Source of the DNA: Stomoxys calcitrans
Lineage: Eukaryota > Arthropoda > Insecta > Diptera > Muscidae
NCBI RefSeq assembly: GCF_963082655.1
Contig: NC_081552.1
Coordinates: 57,206,561 to 57,270,560, forward strand
Reading direction: 5' to 3'
DNA length: 64,000 nt
Made by a program: the position numbers and the translations under genes. The notes below the pieces were generated by a model. It ran no database searches, was not told the origin of the DNA, and was given only the letters and a program-made list of their open reading frames with translations. This document shows positions 10,926 to 20,831 of the stretch, piece after piece; positions within the stretch are counted from its first letter, which is position 1; each line of letters starts with the position of its first letter.

Positions 10926-11175
10926 GGACAAGGCTTAGGCAAACGAAGGATAATGAATAAGAATTGCTATGATATATATTGAAGCTATATCATGTTATGG
11001 ACCGATTTGGGCCATACTTGGTTTGGATGATGGAGACCGTAGTAGAAGCCATTGTGCAAATTTCGCTGTAGCCCTTTAGAGACTCAATAAGCTTAATCAA
11101 GAGATAAGAGCTATATCAGGTTATAAACTGATTCAAACCATATTTGGCATGTCGGCTGAAGGTCATAGAAGGAGT
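10926..11175 (-). mobile_element. HINE F1 monomer fragment
   Basis: About 1.5 diverged monomers (GAAGCTATATCATGTTATGG, ACCGATTTGGGCCATACTTGG, CAGGTTATAAACTGATTCAAACC) are flanked by TAGGCAAACGAAGGATAATG, which is the sequence near an F1 3' end. Neither terminus remains. Confidence 0.6.
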
Positions 11176-11210
11176 CTTTGGGTCATACTTGGGGCTACAT
11201 GAAGAAGGTA

Positions 11211-11605
11211 GGTTAAGCGAACAGCGATGGTGTTGATTAAGGACCGTCGGGTATCCAATGTGGGTAACGTTGTACCGCTCAATCGTTACTTTCATGGAGT
11301 GTGTTCGGGCGATATCCGTTTTCCTATTCCTGACGTTAGGATCATCAAGGAATACAAGACTTGCCGAGAACTCCCACCCGTTTGTAATTGATTGGCTAGT
11401 TGACCGAACCCTGCATTACCGAGAGAATTCATTTTTCGCCCGAACCATTCGTATGTGGAATCGACTTTCAGCTAATGCATTTCCCACCAACATTGACGTT
11501 CAGAAATTTAAGACAAATATCAATAAGTGCTACTCCCTCTTTACCCTCCCAATTCTTAACTTCCCCAATTGCCAATGCAATGCAGTGCATAAATCGGAGA
11601 CAATA
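11211..11605 (+). pseudogene. C-terminal tail of a non-LTR retrotransposon RT protein
   Basis: Two frames join into a LINE-type C-terminus. The first reads VSNVGNVVPLNRYFHGVCSG from about 11250. After a frameshift near 11345-11365 the second reads NTRLAENSHPFVIDWLVDRT, then HYRENSFFARTIRMWNRLSA and KFKTNINKCY. The '(S)FFxRTxRxWNxLP'-like motif closes the RT ORF of jockey/CR1-like LINEs. The RT domain itself is missing and the frame is broken, so this is a dead 5'-truncated copy. Confidence 0.65.
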
Positions 11606-11615
11606 GGGGGTTATG

Positions 11616-12374
11616 AGAAAACAAGTAAAAGCATGCTAAGTTTGCCCGGGCCGAATTTTGGGAGCCCACCACCATGGGTTCTGCTTAAAATGTATACATG
11701 GTAAAATTAGATGAAGGGCATAATTTTATTCTACATACAACTTCTGTCAAACCAGCAAAAATTAAAGCTTCTAGGATTTACATGAGAGCTATATCAGGTT
11801 ATAGACTGATTTGGACCGTATTTGGCACAGCTATTGAGTCGTCGTAACAGAACACCTCGTGCATAATTTCAGCCGAATTGGGCAAAAATTGAGCCTTGTA
11901 AGGACTCAAGAAGTCAAATCGGGAGATCGGTTTATATGGGAGCTATATCAGGTTATAGGTCGATTTGGACCATACTTGGCACAGTTGTTGGAAGTCATAA
12001 CAGAGCAATACATTCAAATTTTCAGCCAAAGCGGAAAAAATTGCGGCTTCCAGGGGCTCAAGAAGTCAAATCGGGAGATTGGTTTATATGGGAGCTATAC
12101 CTTAATCTGAATCGGTTCATGTGGCCTATTTGCAATCCCCAACGACCTACATCAGTATTAAGTATCTGTGCAAAATTACAAGAGTTCGACCTCTAGTGTG
12201 ATTTCGACAGACGGACGGGCGGACGGATGGACGGACGGATATGGCTTGATCGATCCAAAACGAGGAGACGGTCAAGAATATATATACTTTATGAGGTCTT
12301 AGACAAAGATTTCGAGGTGTTACAAACGGAATGACTACATTAGTATACACCTATCCTATGGTGGTGGGTATACA
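11616..12374 (-). mobile_element. HINE F1b, complete ends
   Basis: The 3' end is AAACAAGTAAAAGCATGCTAAG with GCCCGGGCCG and CCCACCACCATGGGTTCTG, the F1b form. The F1b-specific module (ATTTTATTCTACATAC, ACTTCTGTCAAACCAGC) follows at 11725-11760. Two and a half monomers come next, then a (GACG/GGAC) tract at 12210-12240 and the 5' end TATGGTGGTGGGTATA at 12357-12372. The 83-86 codon frames across it are the repeat. Confidence 0.8.
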
Positions 12375-12707
12375 AAACTGATTTCATTCAGTAGGACATT
12401 TCCTCATTACTTATGAAGAAATTTTCATAAAAGTATTATGTTATCATGAAGATTTTTGTAGCGTTTCAAAAAAGTAACTGTGAAAGACATGTGTTTTCAC
12501 ATGTGTAAAACGAATATAGTACCAGCCTTTAAAAAAAAATTATTAAATTTTTATGTTAAGAAAAAACTTTCAAAAAATTTTGCCTTTAGAAAAGATCTCA
12601 TGGAAATTTTGTGTTTAGAGAAAATTGCATTAAAATTTTGTCCTTAGACAAAATTAAGAAAATATCGAAAAATATTTGTCTTTAAAAATGTCTTTGCAAT
12701 ATAATCT
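12375..12707. repeat. AT-rich ~30-bp minisatellite, left half
   Basis: From about 12540 the sequence is a degenerate repeat of roughly 30 bp: CATGGAAATTTTGTGTTTAG at about 12600, GCATTAAAATTTTGTCCTTAG at about 12629. The same repeat continues at 13946, on the other side of the HINE. 12375-12540 is AT-rich low-copy DNA. Confidence 0.6.
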
Positions 12708-13945
12708 TAAACAAGTAAAGCGTGCTAAGTTCGGCCAGGCCGAATCTTTCTTTGCGCGGTATCTCTTTTTAGGCAAACAAAGAATGATGAATAAGAACCG
12801 GACCATAAATGAATTGAATGCTGAACATTGTGGAAGTCATTGTTTAATATTTAAGTCCATTCAGATAAGAATTGCACCTTGTTGGGGCTCAAGACGCAAA
12901 ATCGGGAGACCGGTTTATATGGGAGCTGTATCAAGCTATACATTGTTTCAGACTATATTGGACACGTATGTTGCAGATCATGGGAGAAGCCGTTGTACAA
13001 AATGTCTGCCAATTTGGATGTCATCGTGTAATATTTCAGTCCATTCGGCTAAGAGTTGCGGCTTGTAGGGGCTCAAGAAGCATTATTGGAAGATCAGTTT
13101 ATGTGGGAGCTGTATGAGACTACAGATCGATCAAGATCAAATTGGACACGTATGTTGAAGGTTATGGGAGAAGCCGTTGTATAAAATTTCACCAAAATCG
13201 TATAAGAATTGCGCCTTATAGAGGCTTAAGAATTCAAGATCCTATATCGGTTTCTATGACAGCTACATCAGATTATGTACCGATTTGATCCATATTTATA
13301 GCAGTTGTTGGAAGTCGTAACAAAATACTTCATGCTAAATTTCAGCCAAATCGGATAAGAAGTGCGCCCTCTATTGGCTCAAGAAGCCAATACCCAAGAT
13401 CGGTTTATATGGCAGCTATATCACAGCTTTTGGTAGTGATACCAAAATACCACGTGCAAAATTTCAGCCACATCGGATAAGACCCAAGATCGGTTTGTAT
13501 GGCTGCTATATCACATTATGAACCAATTTGAATCACACTTAACACAGTTATTGGAAGTGGTACCAAAACACTTCATGCAAAATTTCAGACAAAACGGATA
13601 AGATTTGCGTCCTCTAGATGCTCAAGAAGTCAAGACCCAAGATCGGTTTATATGGCACCTATATCAAACCATGGATCGATTTGGCCCATTTACAATCCCA
13701 ACTGGCCAACACTAATAAAATATACATTTGTGCAAATATTCCAGCGCCTAGCTTTACTCCTTCGTAGTTAGCGTGCTTTCAACAGACGGACGGACATGGC
13801 TAGATCGACTTGTCATCACGATCAAGAATGTCATAACGATCAAGAATATGTATACTTGATGGGATCTTTGACGCATATTTCGAGGTGCTGCAAACGGAAT
13901 GACGAAATTAGTATACCTCCCATTCTATGGTTTAGAGTATAAAAA
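12708..13945 (-). mobile_element. HINE F1 inserted in the AT-rich minisatellite
   Basis: The 3' end is AAACAAGTAAAGCGTGCTAAG with hairpin TTCGGCCAGGCCGAA. About six monomers follow, then the core near 13770-13860 (GACGGACGGACATGGCTAG; TATGTATACTTGATGGGATC). The 5' end CCCATTCTATGGTTTAGAGTATA is corrupted. A short duplication in the core repeats AACGATCAAGAAT. The 130-codon + frame (12676-13068) runs from flanking repeat into HINE and is not a gene. Confidence 0.8.
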
Positions 13946-14220
13946 TGTTTTTGAAATTTTGTGTTTTTATTCAAAATTTGTTTTTAAAAAGGATTTTATT
14001 CAAAAATTCTTTAGAAAAATTTGCATTAAAATGTTGTTTAAAAAAATTCATTAAAATGTTGGAAAAAACATTATTGAAATTTTGCGTTTAGAAAAAACGT
14101 CATTAAAGTTTTATGTTTTTGAAAAAACTTGATTAAAATTTTCAGTTTAAGGCAAAATTTCATTAAAATTTTAAGTTTTAGCTTCCACAGCAAATTTACT
14201 AAAAAATGCCGAATTTGAAA
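13946..14220. repeat. AT-rich ~30-bp minisatellite, right half
   Basis: CATTAAAGTTTTATG at 14101, GATTAAAATTTTCAG at 14131 and CATTAAAATTTTAAG at 14161 are spaced by exactly 30 bp. Earlier units at about 14050 and 14072 are irregular. It matches the left half at 12540-12707. Units share a GAAAAAAC..ATTAAAATTTT..GTTTA plan. Confidence 0.65.
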
Positions 14221-14640
14221 TCATATTTTCCCGAAAGGGGTATTTGGGTGATTTTTGTAGAAAAACCGAGCAGCATTTATTTTTGTTGTTATGGACACCT
14301 TTATCTGGAAAATTAAAAAAAGAATAACTATGACATCTTTATTCGAACCACAAATACACTCGCAAATTGCAAAATAAGAACACAATTTTGGCGAAAATTT
14401 CAACACATAAAAATTAAAACTCAAATATCCCCAAAACCAGTGGAGATATTGTACAGCTCAAGCGGACTTTACTGTAGGGATTTTTGAAAATCGGATCACA
14501 AATTATGATTTGAAAGCCCGAATGAGGTGACCAATTTTAGGGGCCTTAAAAGTTGCGCCCGGACCTTGAAATTTTGCACACTATCTAGCTAACACTTTAG
14601 CTCTAACCATTTCAAATTTCAAAGAGATATCTCTGCCCGT
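14221..14640. other. Low-copy sequence, no gene recognised
   Basis: A 67-codon minus frame spans 14221-14424, with no domain visible. 14440-14600 includes AAAGTTGCGCCCGGACC and GAAATTTTGCACACTATC, which vaguely recall transposon monomers, but no element can be delimited. Confidence 0.25.
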
Positions 14641-15440
14641 TCTAACTCGGCATATAAATATATGAAATTGCCTTTGTTTGTTTGTTTGTGAGTTTGTAAA
14701 TTTGTTTGTTCCGTATAGACTCAAAAACGCCCCGTCCCCAAAAACCCCCCAAAAAAGGTTCATTGGACGATAAAGACAATATGGGGCTCGAATGAAAGGT
14801 ATGTGCGAGTAGACTACGAATATGGTCAGGAAGGAGGTATAGGCTATGTAATTTGATGACATCGCAAGGGGGGCGGACCCTCCTACTTACCCCAAAAGTA
14901 CCATCCAAAAACTAAAAATCGACCGATTGGGACAATATGGGACTTAAATGAAAGGTATTCAAGAGTAGAGTACGATTTCCATACTACAAATTGAGTCCAA
15001 GTAATTTGGGAGCCGCCCCGATCCCAAAACCCCCAAATTGGTTTATTGGACGATAAAGACAATATGGGGCTCGAATGAAAGGTATTTGCGAGTAGATTAT
15101 GTATACAGTCAGGAAGGAGGTATAGGCTATGTAATTTGCTGATGTTAGAAGTGGGCGGACCCTCCCCCGTTACCAAAAAACGCCACAACTAAAATCAAAA
15201 GTTGACCGATAGGGACAGTGTGGGTATCAAATGAAAGATATTGGAGAGTAGAAAGCGAATGTGGTATAAAAACTTGGGTTCAAGTAACCAAGGAGTAGCC
15301 CAAGCCCGAAAACTGCTCCAAATAGACATATTGGACGTATTTATCAATATAGGACTCAAATGAAAGGTATTCGGGAGTAGACTACGAATATGACATAAAA
15401 AATGAGGTCCAAGTAATTGACCATCAATGACAAAATGAAA
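14641..15440 (+). mobile_element. Helitron-like element, 5' part
   Basis: The 5' region has CATATAAATATATGAAATTG, a run of TTTG units and TTCCGTATAGACTCAAAAACG, the usual start zone of this family. Internal ~300-bp units then alternate GGGGCGGACCCTCC, GACAATATGGGACTTAAATG and GGTATT..GAGTAGA. Frames of 88-104 codons on the minus strand are repeat artefacts. The element is interrupted at about 15440 by a HINE stub; its likely 3' end is the array closing at 16072. Confidence 0.65.
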
Positions 15441-15535
15441 ATGGTAGTGGGTATAAAAAAAGACTAAATGATGACTATTTAATAGGTAATCATATGGTAC
15501 AACCACCATACCATATGATCCACTCTAATCGAGAA
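15441..15535 (-). mobile_element. F2-like HINE 5' stub plus shared flank
   Basis: AAATGGTAGTGGGTATAAAA is the reversed 5' tip of a HINE. It is followed by CTAAATGATGA..ATTTAATAGGTA and the hairpin CATATGGTA-N9-TACCATATG at about 15493-15520. The same ~90-bp flank follows the F2 5' tip at 18835-18945, so this is a shared unit rather than chance. Confidence 0.5.
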
Positions 15536-15850
15536 GCACTTACATTTAAATGACCGTCATCTGACTGTCTTCAACTGAAAATGCTTGATCCAAATGGAAT
15601 TAGTCGATACAATTAAAAACATTGCAACATAAACAGAGAGAGGGCAAGGTGGTAAAATTAATCATCAGCATGTATATTTGTCTCTGGGGGTCCACCACAC
15701 CCCAAGAAGGACTTTTACTGACGATTGCAATGAGGGGTTTAAATAAGAGGAAGTTGAGTGTAGAAAAATCCATAGGTAAAATGGAATACATTTTCAACTA
15801 CAATTACACAGAAATTTTTAAATTTAGAGTACTCTCCAACATAGCATAAT
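15536..15850. repeat. Dispersed repeat segment within the Helitron
   Basis: 15536-15690 (GTCTTCAACTGAAAATG, CTTGATCCAAATGGAATTAG, AACAGAGAGAGGGCAAGGTG, AATTAATCATCAGCATGTA) recurs in reverse complement at 50520-50690 and partly at 35035-35150. Both full copies lie in Helitron-like sequence, so it is either an internal part of some Helitrons or a separate small element. A 75-codon frame through it has no domain. Confidence 0.5.
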
Positions 15851-16072
15851 CGGGCGCAGCAGAGCGGACGGGCCGCAGCAGAGCGGACCGGGCGCAGCAG
15901 AGCGGACCGGGCGCAGCAGAGCGGACCGGGCGCAGCAGAGCGGACCGGGCGCAGCAGAGCGGACCGGGCGCAGCAGAGCGGACCGGGCGCAGCAGAGCGG
16001 ACCGGGCGCAGCAGAACGGACCGGGCGCAGCAGAGCGGACCGGGTGCAGCAGAGCGAACCGGGCTCAGCTAG
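15851..16072 (+). repeat. 19-bp minisatellite made from the Helitron 3' terminus
   Basis: GCAGCAG words occur at 15856, 15875, 15894, 15913, 15932, 15951, 15970, 15989, 16008, 16027 and 16046: eleven units with an exact 19-bp period. The unit is ACCGGGCGCAGCAGAGCGG. It has the same make-up as the 3' end of the other Helitron copies (GGCGCAGC(A/G)AAGCGGGCC), and the array closes with GGCTCAGCTAG at 16062-16072. Only 5 of 11 units differ from the consensus, which points to recent expansion. Confidence 0.9.
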
Positions 16073-16445
16073 TCTATATTTATAAAAATGAATTTGTGTT
16101 TGTTTATATGTTTGTTTGAGGGTTTGTACATTTGTTTGTTCCGAAACGGCTAAACCGATTTCTTTGAAATTTTCACAGATTGTGGGGGGTGGACCGGAAG
16201 GAGCAATAGGCTATATAATTTTTTGATATCGCATTGGGGGCGGACCCTCCCTCTTACCCTAAAAGTACCAGCCAAAAATAAAAGTGGACCGATTGAGACA
16301 ATATGGGACTTAAATGAAAGGTATTTAATAGTAGAGAACAAATTCCATATTAAAAATTTGGTCCAAGTAATTGGGGGGCTGCCCCGACCCCAAAACCCTC
16401 CAAAATAGGTTTATTGGACGATAATGACAAAATGCGAATGCGAAA
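16073..16445 (+). mobile_element. Helitron-like element, 5' end directly joined to the preceding CTAG
   Basis: It begins TCTATATTTATAAAAATG right after CTAG at 16072, with no intervening base. TTTG repeats, TTCCGAAACGGCTAAACCG, GGGGGCGGACCCTCCC and GGTATTTAATAGTAGAG follow. It is cut at about 16445 by F2 HINE sequence. The TC start agrees with the canonical Helitron 5' end. Confidence 0.7.
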
Positions 16446-16525
16446 ATTATATAGTCCATCTTCGAACTTAACCTCCCTGTGGACAAAAAAAGGATCTGTG
16501 CAAAGTTTCAGCTCAATATCTCTAT
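16446..16525 (-). mobile_element. F2 HINE, left fragment of a split copy
   Basis: ATATAGTCCATCTTCGAACTTAACC, GGACAAAAAAAGGATCTG and TTTCAGCTCAATATCTC match the F2 interior next to the GACGG tract, compare 53745-53830. The copy continues at 18665 after an inserted F1 HINE. Its remaining monomers and 3' end are absent. Confidence 0.75.
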
Positions 16526-16613
16526 TTTTATACCCTCCACCATAAGATGGGGGGTATACTAATTTCGTCATTCTGTTTGTAAGTACTCGAAATATTCGTC
16601 TGAGACCCCATAA

Positions 16614-16725
16614 AGTATATATATTCTTGATCGTCGTGAAATTTTATGTCGACCTAGCCATGTCCGTCCGTCTGTCCGTCCGTCCGTCCGTCCGTCCGTC
16701 CGTCCGTCCGTCCGTCTGTCTGTCG
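16614..16725 (+). repeat. mini-me type core and (GTCC)n microsatellite
   Basis: TATATATATTCTTGATCGTC, then CTAGCCATGTCC, then about 14 GTCC/GTCTG units. The same three-part core recurs in nearly every HINE here with different repeat numbers, for example 1 at 8535, ~10 at 19687, ~11 at 63052 and (GACG)n ~15 at 47886. Published mini-me elements are defined by (TA)n, a conserved core and (GTCY)n; the match is by layout and sequence. Confidence 0.85.
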
Positions 16726-17240
16726 AAAGCACGCTAACTTCCGAAGGAGTAAAGCAAGCCGCTTGAAATTTTGCACAAATACTTCTTATTGGTGTAGGTC
16801 GGTTGGTATTGTAAATGGGCCATATCGGTCCATGTTTTGATATAGCTGCCATATAAACCGATCTTGGGTCTTGACTTCTTGAACCTCTAGAGTGCGCAAT
16901 TCTTATCCGATTGGCACGAAATTTTGCACGACGTGTTTTGTTATGACATCCAACAACTGTGCCAAGTATGGTTCAAATCGGTTCATAACCTGATATAGCT
17001 GCCATATAAACCGATCTTGGGTCTTGACTTCTTGAGCCTCTAGAGAGCGCAATTCTTATCCGATTTGAATGAATTTTGGCACGACTTGTCTTGTTATGAT
17101 GTCCAACAACTGTGCCAAGTATGGTTTAAATCGGTCCATAATCTGATATAGCTGCCATATAAACCGATCTTGGGTCTTGACTTCTTGAGCCTCTAGAGTG
17201 CCCAATTCTTATCCGATTTGAATGAATTTTGGCACGACGT

Positions 17241-17852
17241 GTTCTGTTATGATATCCGACAACTGTGCTAAGAACGGTTCAAATCGGTCCATAATCTGAT
17301 ATAGCTGCCATATAAACCGATCTTGGGTCTTGAATTCTTGAGCCTCTGAAGTGCGCAATTCTTATCCGATTGGCATGAAATTTTGCACGACGTGTTTTGT
17401 TATGATATTCAACAACTGTGCCAAGTATGGTCCTAATCGGTCCATAACCTGATATAGCTGCCATTTAAACCGATCTTGGGTCTTGACTTCTTGAGCCTCT
17501 AGAGTGCCCAATTCTTATCCGATTTGAATGAATTTTGGCACGACGTGTTCTGTTATGATATCCGACAACTGTGCTAAGAACGGTTCAAATCGGTCCATAA
17601 TCTGATATAGCTGCCATATAAACCGATCTTGGGTCTTGAATTCTTGAGCCTCTAAAGTGCGCAATTCTTATCCGATTACAATGAAATTTTGCACGACGTG
17701 TTTTGTTATGATATTCAACAACTGTGCCAAGTATGGTCCTAATCGGTCCATAACCTGATATAGCTGCCATATAAACCGATCTTGGGTCTTGACTTCTTGA
17801 GCCTCTAGAGTGCGCAATTCTAATCCGATTTGAATGAATTTTGGCACGACGT
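17241..17852 (+). repeat. 306-bp higher-order duplication in the F1 array
   Basis: The variant GTTCTGTTATGATATCCGAC with TAAGAACGG occurs at 17241 and again at 17547, exactly two monomers (306 bp) apart. The monomers between differ from it (TATTCAACAACTGTGCC). Two adjacent monomers were therefore duplicated as a dimer after they had diverged. Confidence 0.75.
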
Positions 17853-18664
17853 GTTTTGTTATGATATCCAACAACTGTGCCAAGTATGGTCCTAATCGGT
17901 CCATAACCTGATATAGCTGCCATATAAACCGATCTTGGGTCTTGATTTCTTAAGCCTCTAAAGTTCGGAATTCTTATGAGATTGGAATGAAATTTTGCAC
18001 GACATGTTTTTTTATGATATCCAACAAGTGTGCCAAAAATGGTTCAAATCGGTCCATAACCTGATATAGCTGTCATATAAACAGATCTGGGGACTTGACT
18101 ACTTGAGCTTCTAAAGGGCGCAATTCCTACCTGATTTGGCTGAAATTTTGCATGACGTTTTTTATTTATTTTTTATTTTTTCTTTCAACCACTGTGTCAA
18201 ATAAGGTTTAAATCGGTTCATAACCTGATATAGCTGCCATATAAACCGATCTGGGATCTTGACTTCTTGAGCTTCTAGAAGTCGCAATTATTATCCGATT
18301 TGCCTGAAATTTTGTACGATGGATCCTCTCTTGACCATCAACATACGTGTTTATTATGGTCTAAATCTGTTTATAGCCCGATACAGCTCCCATATAAATC
18401 GATCTCTCTATTTTACTTCTTGAGCCCCCAAAGGGCGCAATTCTTACTCGAATTGGCTGACATTCTACACAGGTCTCCAACATATAATTTAATTGTGGTC
18501 TAAACCGGATCATATCTTTATATCGCTCTAATAGCAGAGCAAATCTTTTCTTATATCACTTTTTGCCTAAGAAGAGATTTTGGGAAAAGAACTCGACAAC
18601 TGCGCTCCATGGTGGAGGGTATATAAGATTCGGCCCGGCCGAACTTAGCACGCTTTTACTTGTT

Positions 18665-18848
18665 AAAGATTGTAGCGTGATTTCAACAGACAGACGGACA
18701 GACCGACGGACATGTCTAGATCGTCATAGATTTTTACGCTGATCAAGAATATATATACTTTATAGGGTCGGAAATGGATATTTCGATATGTTGCAAACGG
18801 AATGACGAAATGAGTATACCGCCATTCTTCGGTGGTGGGTATAAAAAA
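18665..18848 (-). mobile_element. F2 HINE, right fragment (5' end) of the split copy
   Basis: It resumes AAAGATTGTAGCGTGATTTC exactly where 16525 left off. GACAGACGGACAGACCGACGG, the core reversed (TTACGCTGATCAAGAAT), and the 5' end TTCTTCGGTGGTGGGTATA at 18824-18842 follow. Intact F2 copies (53820-53845) read the two halves as one uninterrupted sequence. Confidence 0.85.
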
Positions 18849-18990
18849 AAACTAAATGATGATTTTTTAATAGGTAGACATATGGTATATAGTCATTCAT
18901 AGACAACCACCATACCATATGATCCACTCTAAGCGAGTAGCAAATTTTTTGCAAATTTTGCCCATGGACATTCCATCTAGGAACAGAGCA
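18849..18990. repeat. Shared flank module and SINE-A fragment
   Basis: 18849-18945 repeats the flank at 15470-15535 (ACTAAATGATGA, CATATGG.., ACCACCATACCATATGATCC). 18950-18990 (AAATTTTGCCCATGGACATTCC, CTAGGAACAG) is the 3' tail of SINE-A in reverse. The Helitron interior starts at about 19005. Confidence 0.5.
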
Positions 18991-19004
18991 GAGCACGTTG
19001 CTGA

Positions 19005-19494
19005 TATATTTTCAGAGCTTAGTGATTGGGGGACCTTCCCACCCCCTAAAAAACCCCTAAATCGGGCATATTTACCGACCATATAAATGTTGGGCTTAAA
19101 TGAAAGGTATTGGGGGGCAGAGCAAGAATTAATTCCCACTTTCAGGACCAATTCTTGTGGGTCTACCCCTTTCCCAAAATACCCCACAGCGATTTTTACT
19201 GACCATCGCAATATAGGGATCAAATAAAGGTATTTGGGAGTAGAATACGAATTTGATATCCAAATGTAGGACAATGTATTTAGGGCATCACCCCTTCCCC
19301 AAATATAAAGATCATATGGGATTCAGATAAAGGCACTTATATTGTTAAACTGTTAGTCAAGCGATATACTATTGTATTTTAAAAGCATGGTATTTCACTA
19401 AAAGCTCTTTAATTTTCGAAAATAAATATTCAAAGGAAAATTTTGCTCCATATAAAGTAAAAAAGGCGCAGCAAAGCGGGCCGGATTTCGCTAG
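19005..19494 (+). mobile_element. Helitron-like element, 3' end
   Basis: The interior units (TTACCGACCATATAAATG, GGTATTTGGGAGTAGAATACG) lead into TTAAACTGTTAGTCAAGCG, CCATATAAAGTAAAAAAGGC, GCAGCAAAGCGGGCCGG and CTAG at 19491-19494, followed by T. The last ~180 bp match the mirror-image copies at 30473 and 49906, which defines the conserved 3' block of the family. Confidence 0.75.
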
Positions 19495-19555
19495 TATATT
19501 ATAAATATGGGGGTCTCAGCTTTGCGTTTTGAGATTCGAAGAATTTTCCCATTTT

Positions 19556-20831
19556 TTATACCCTCCACCATAAGATGGGGGGTATACTAATTTCGTCATT
19601 CTGTTTGTAACTACTCGAAATATTCGTCTGAGACCCCATAAAGTATATATATTCTTGATCGTCGTGAAATTTTATGTCGATCTAGCCATGTCCGTCCGTC
19701 TGTCCGTCCGTCCGTCCGTCCGTCCGTCTGTCTGTCGAAAGCACGCTAACTTCCGAAGGAGTAAAGCTAGCCGCTTGAAATTTTGCACAAATACTTCTTA
19801 TTGGTGTAGGTCGGTTGGTATTGTAAATGGGCCATATCGGTCCACGTTTTGATATAGCTGCCATATAAACCGATCTTGGGTCTTGACTTCTTGAACCTCT
19901 AGAGTGCGCAATTCTTATCCGATTGGCACGAAATTTTGCACGACGTGTTTTGTTATGACATCCAACAACTGTGTCAAGTATGGTTCAAATCGGTCCATAG
20001 CCTGATATAGCTGCCATTTAAACCGATCTTGGGTCTTGACTTCTTAAGCCTCTAGAGTGCGCAATTCTTACCCGATTATAATGAAATTTTGGACGACTTG
20101 TTTTGTTATGATATTCAACAACTGTGCCAAGTATGGTCCTAATCGGTCCATAACCTGATATAGCTGCCATTTAAACCGATCTTGGGTCTTGACTTCTTAA
20201 GCCTCTAAAGTTCGCAATTCTTATCAGATTGGAATGAAATTTTGCACGACATGTTTTTTTTATGATATCCAACAAGTGTGCCAAAAATGGTTCAAATCGG
20301 CTCATAAACTGATATAGCTGTCATATAAACAAATCTGGGGACTTGAATTCTTGAGCTTCTAGAGGGCGCAATTCCTACCTGATTTGGCTGAAATTTTGCA
20401 TGACGTTTTTTATTTTTTATTTTTTCTTTCAACCACTGTGCCAAATAAGGTTTAAATCGGTTCATAACCTGATATAGCTGCCATATAAACCGATCTGGGA
20501 TCTTGACTTCTTGAGCCTCTAGAAGTCGCAATTATTATCCGATTTGCCTGAAATTTTGTACGATGGATCCTCTCTTGACCATCAACATACGTGTTTATTA
20601 TGGTCTAAATCTGTTTATAGCCCGATACAGCTCCCATATAAATCGATCTCTCTATTTTACTTTTTGAGCCCCCAAAGGGCGCAATTCTTACTCGAATTGG
20701 CTGACATTCTACACAGGTCTCCAACACTTTTTGCCTAAGAAGAGATGTCGGGAAAAGAACTCGACAACTGCGCTTCATGGTGGAGGGTATATAAGATTCG
20801 GCCCGGCTGAACTTAGCACGCTTTTACTTGT
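19556..20831 (+). mobile_element. HINE F1, first of a head-to-tail pair
   Basis: TATACCCTCCACCATAAG, core, a GTCC/GTCTG tract at about 19687-19735, about six monomers, then GGTGGAGGGTATATAAG and GCACGCTTTTACTTGT. Its monomers share private variants with the 16526 copy, for example TTTTTTATGATATCCAACAAG near 18010 and 20255, so the two are close relatives. Part of the 3' region (AACATATAATTTAATTG to the 6-bp before TTTTTGCC) is deleted at about 20725. Confidence 0.88.

Larger units (their letters stand above)
16526..18664 (+). mobile_element. HINE F1, complete 2.1-kb reference copy
   Basis: This is the cleanest full copy. 5' end TATACCCTCCACCATAAG; TA tract and core at 16614-16660; (GTCC)n tract at 16661-16722. 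A tandem array of 153-bp monomers follows: the CTTGGGTCTTGAC word falls at 16863, 17016, 17169 and 17322. The 3' region has TAGCAGAGCAAATC, GGTGGAGGGTATATAAG, hairpin CGGCCCGGCCG and TTTTACTTGT. It encodes nothing. The 61-112 codon minus frames come from the 51-codon repeat. It is inserted into an F2 copy between two T residues. Confidence 0.92.

Noticed and set aside
17000..18300. CRISPR-like regular repeats
   Set aside because: Units are contiguous 153-bp tandem monomers without unique spacers, in a eukaryotic transposon.
16526..18664. Open frames of 60-150 codons with 'MAAISGYGPI' or 'MGAVSGYRPIQTI' type sequences
   Set aside because: They follow the 153-bp monomer exactly, occur on both strands and differ by frame-neutral repeats. 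They are repeat translations, not genes.
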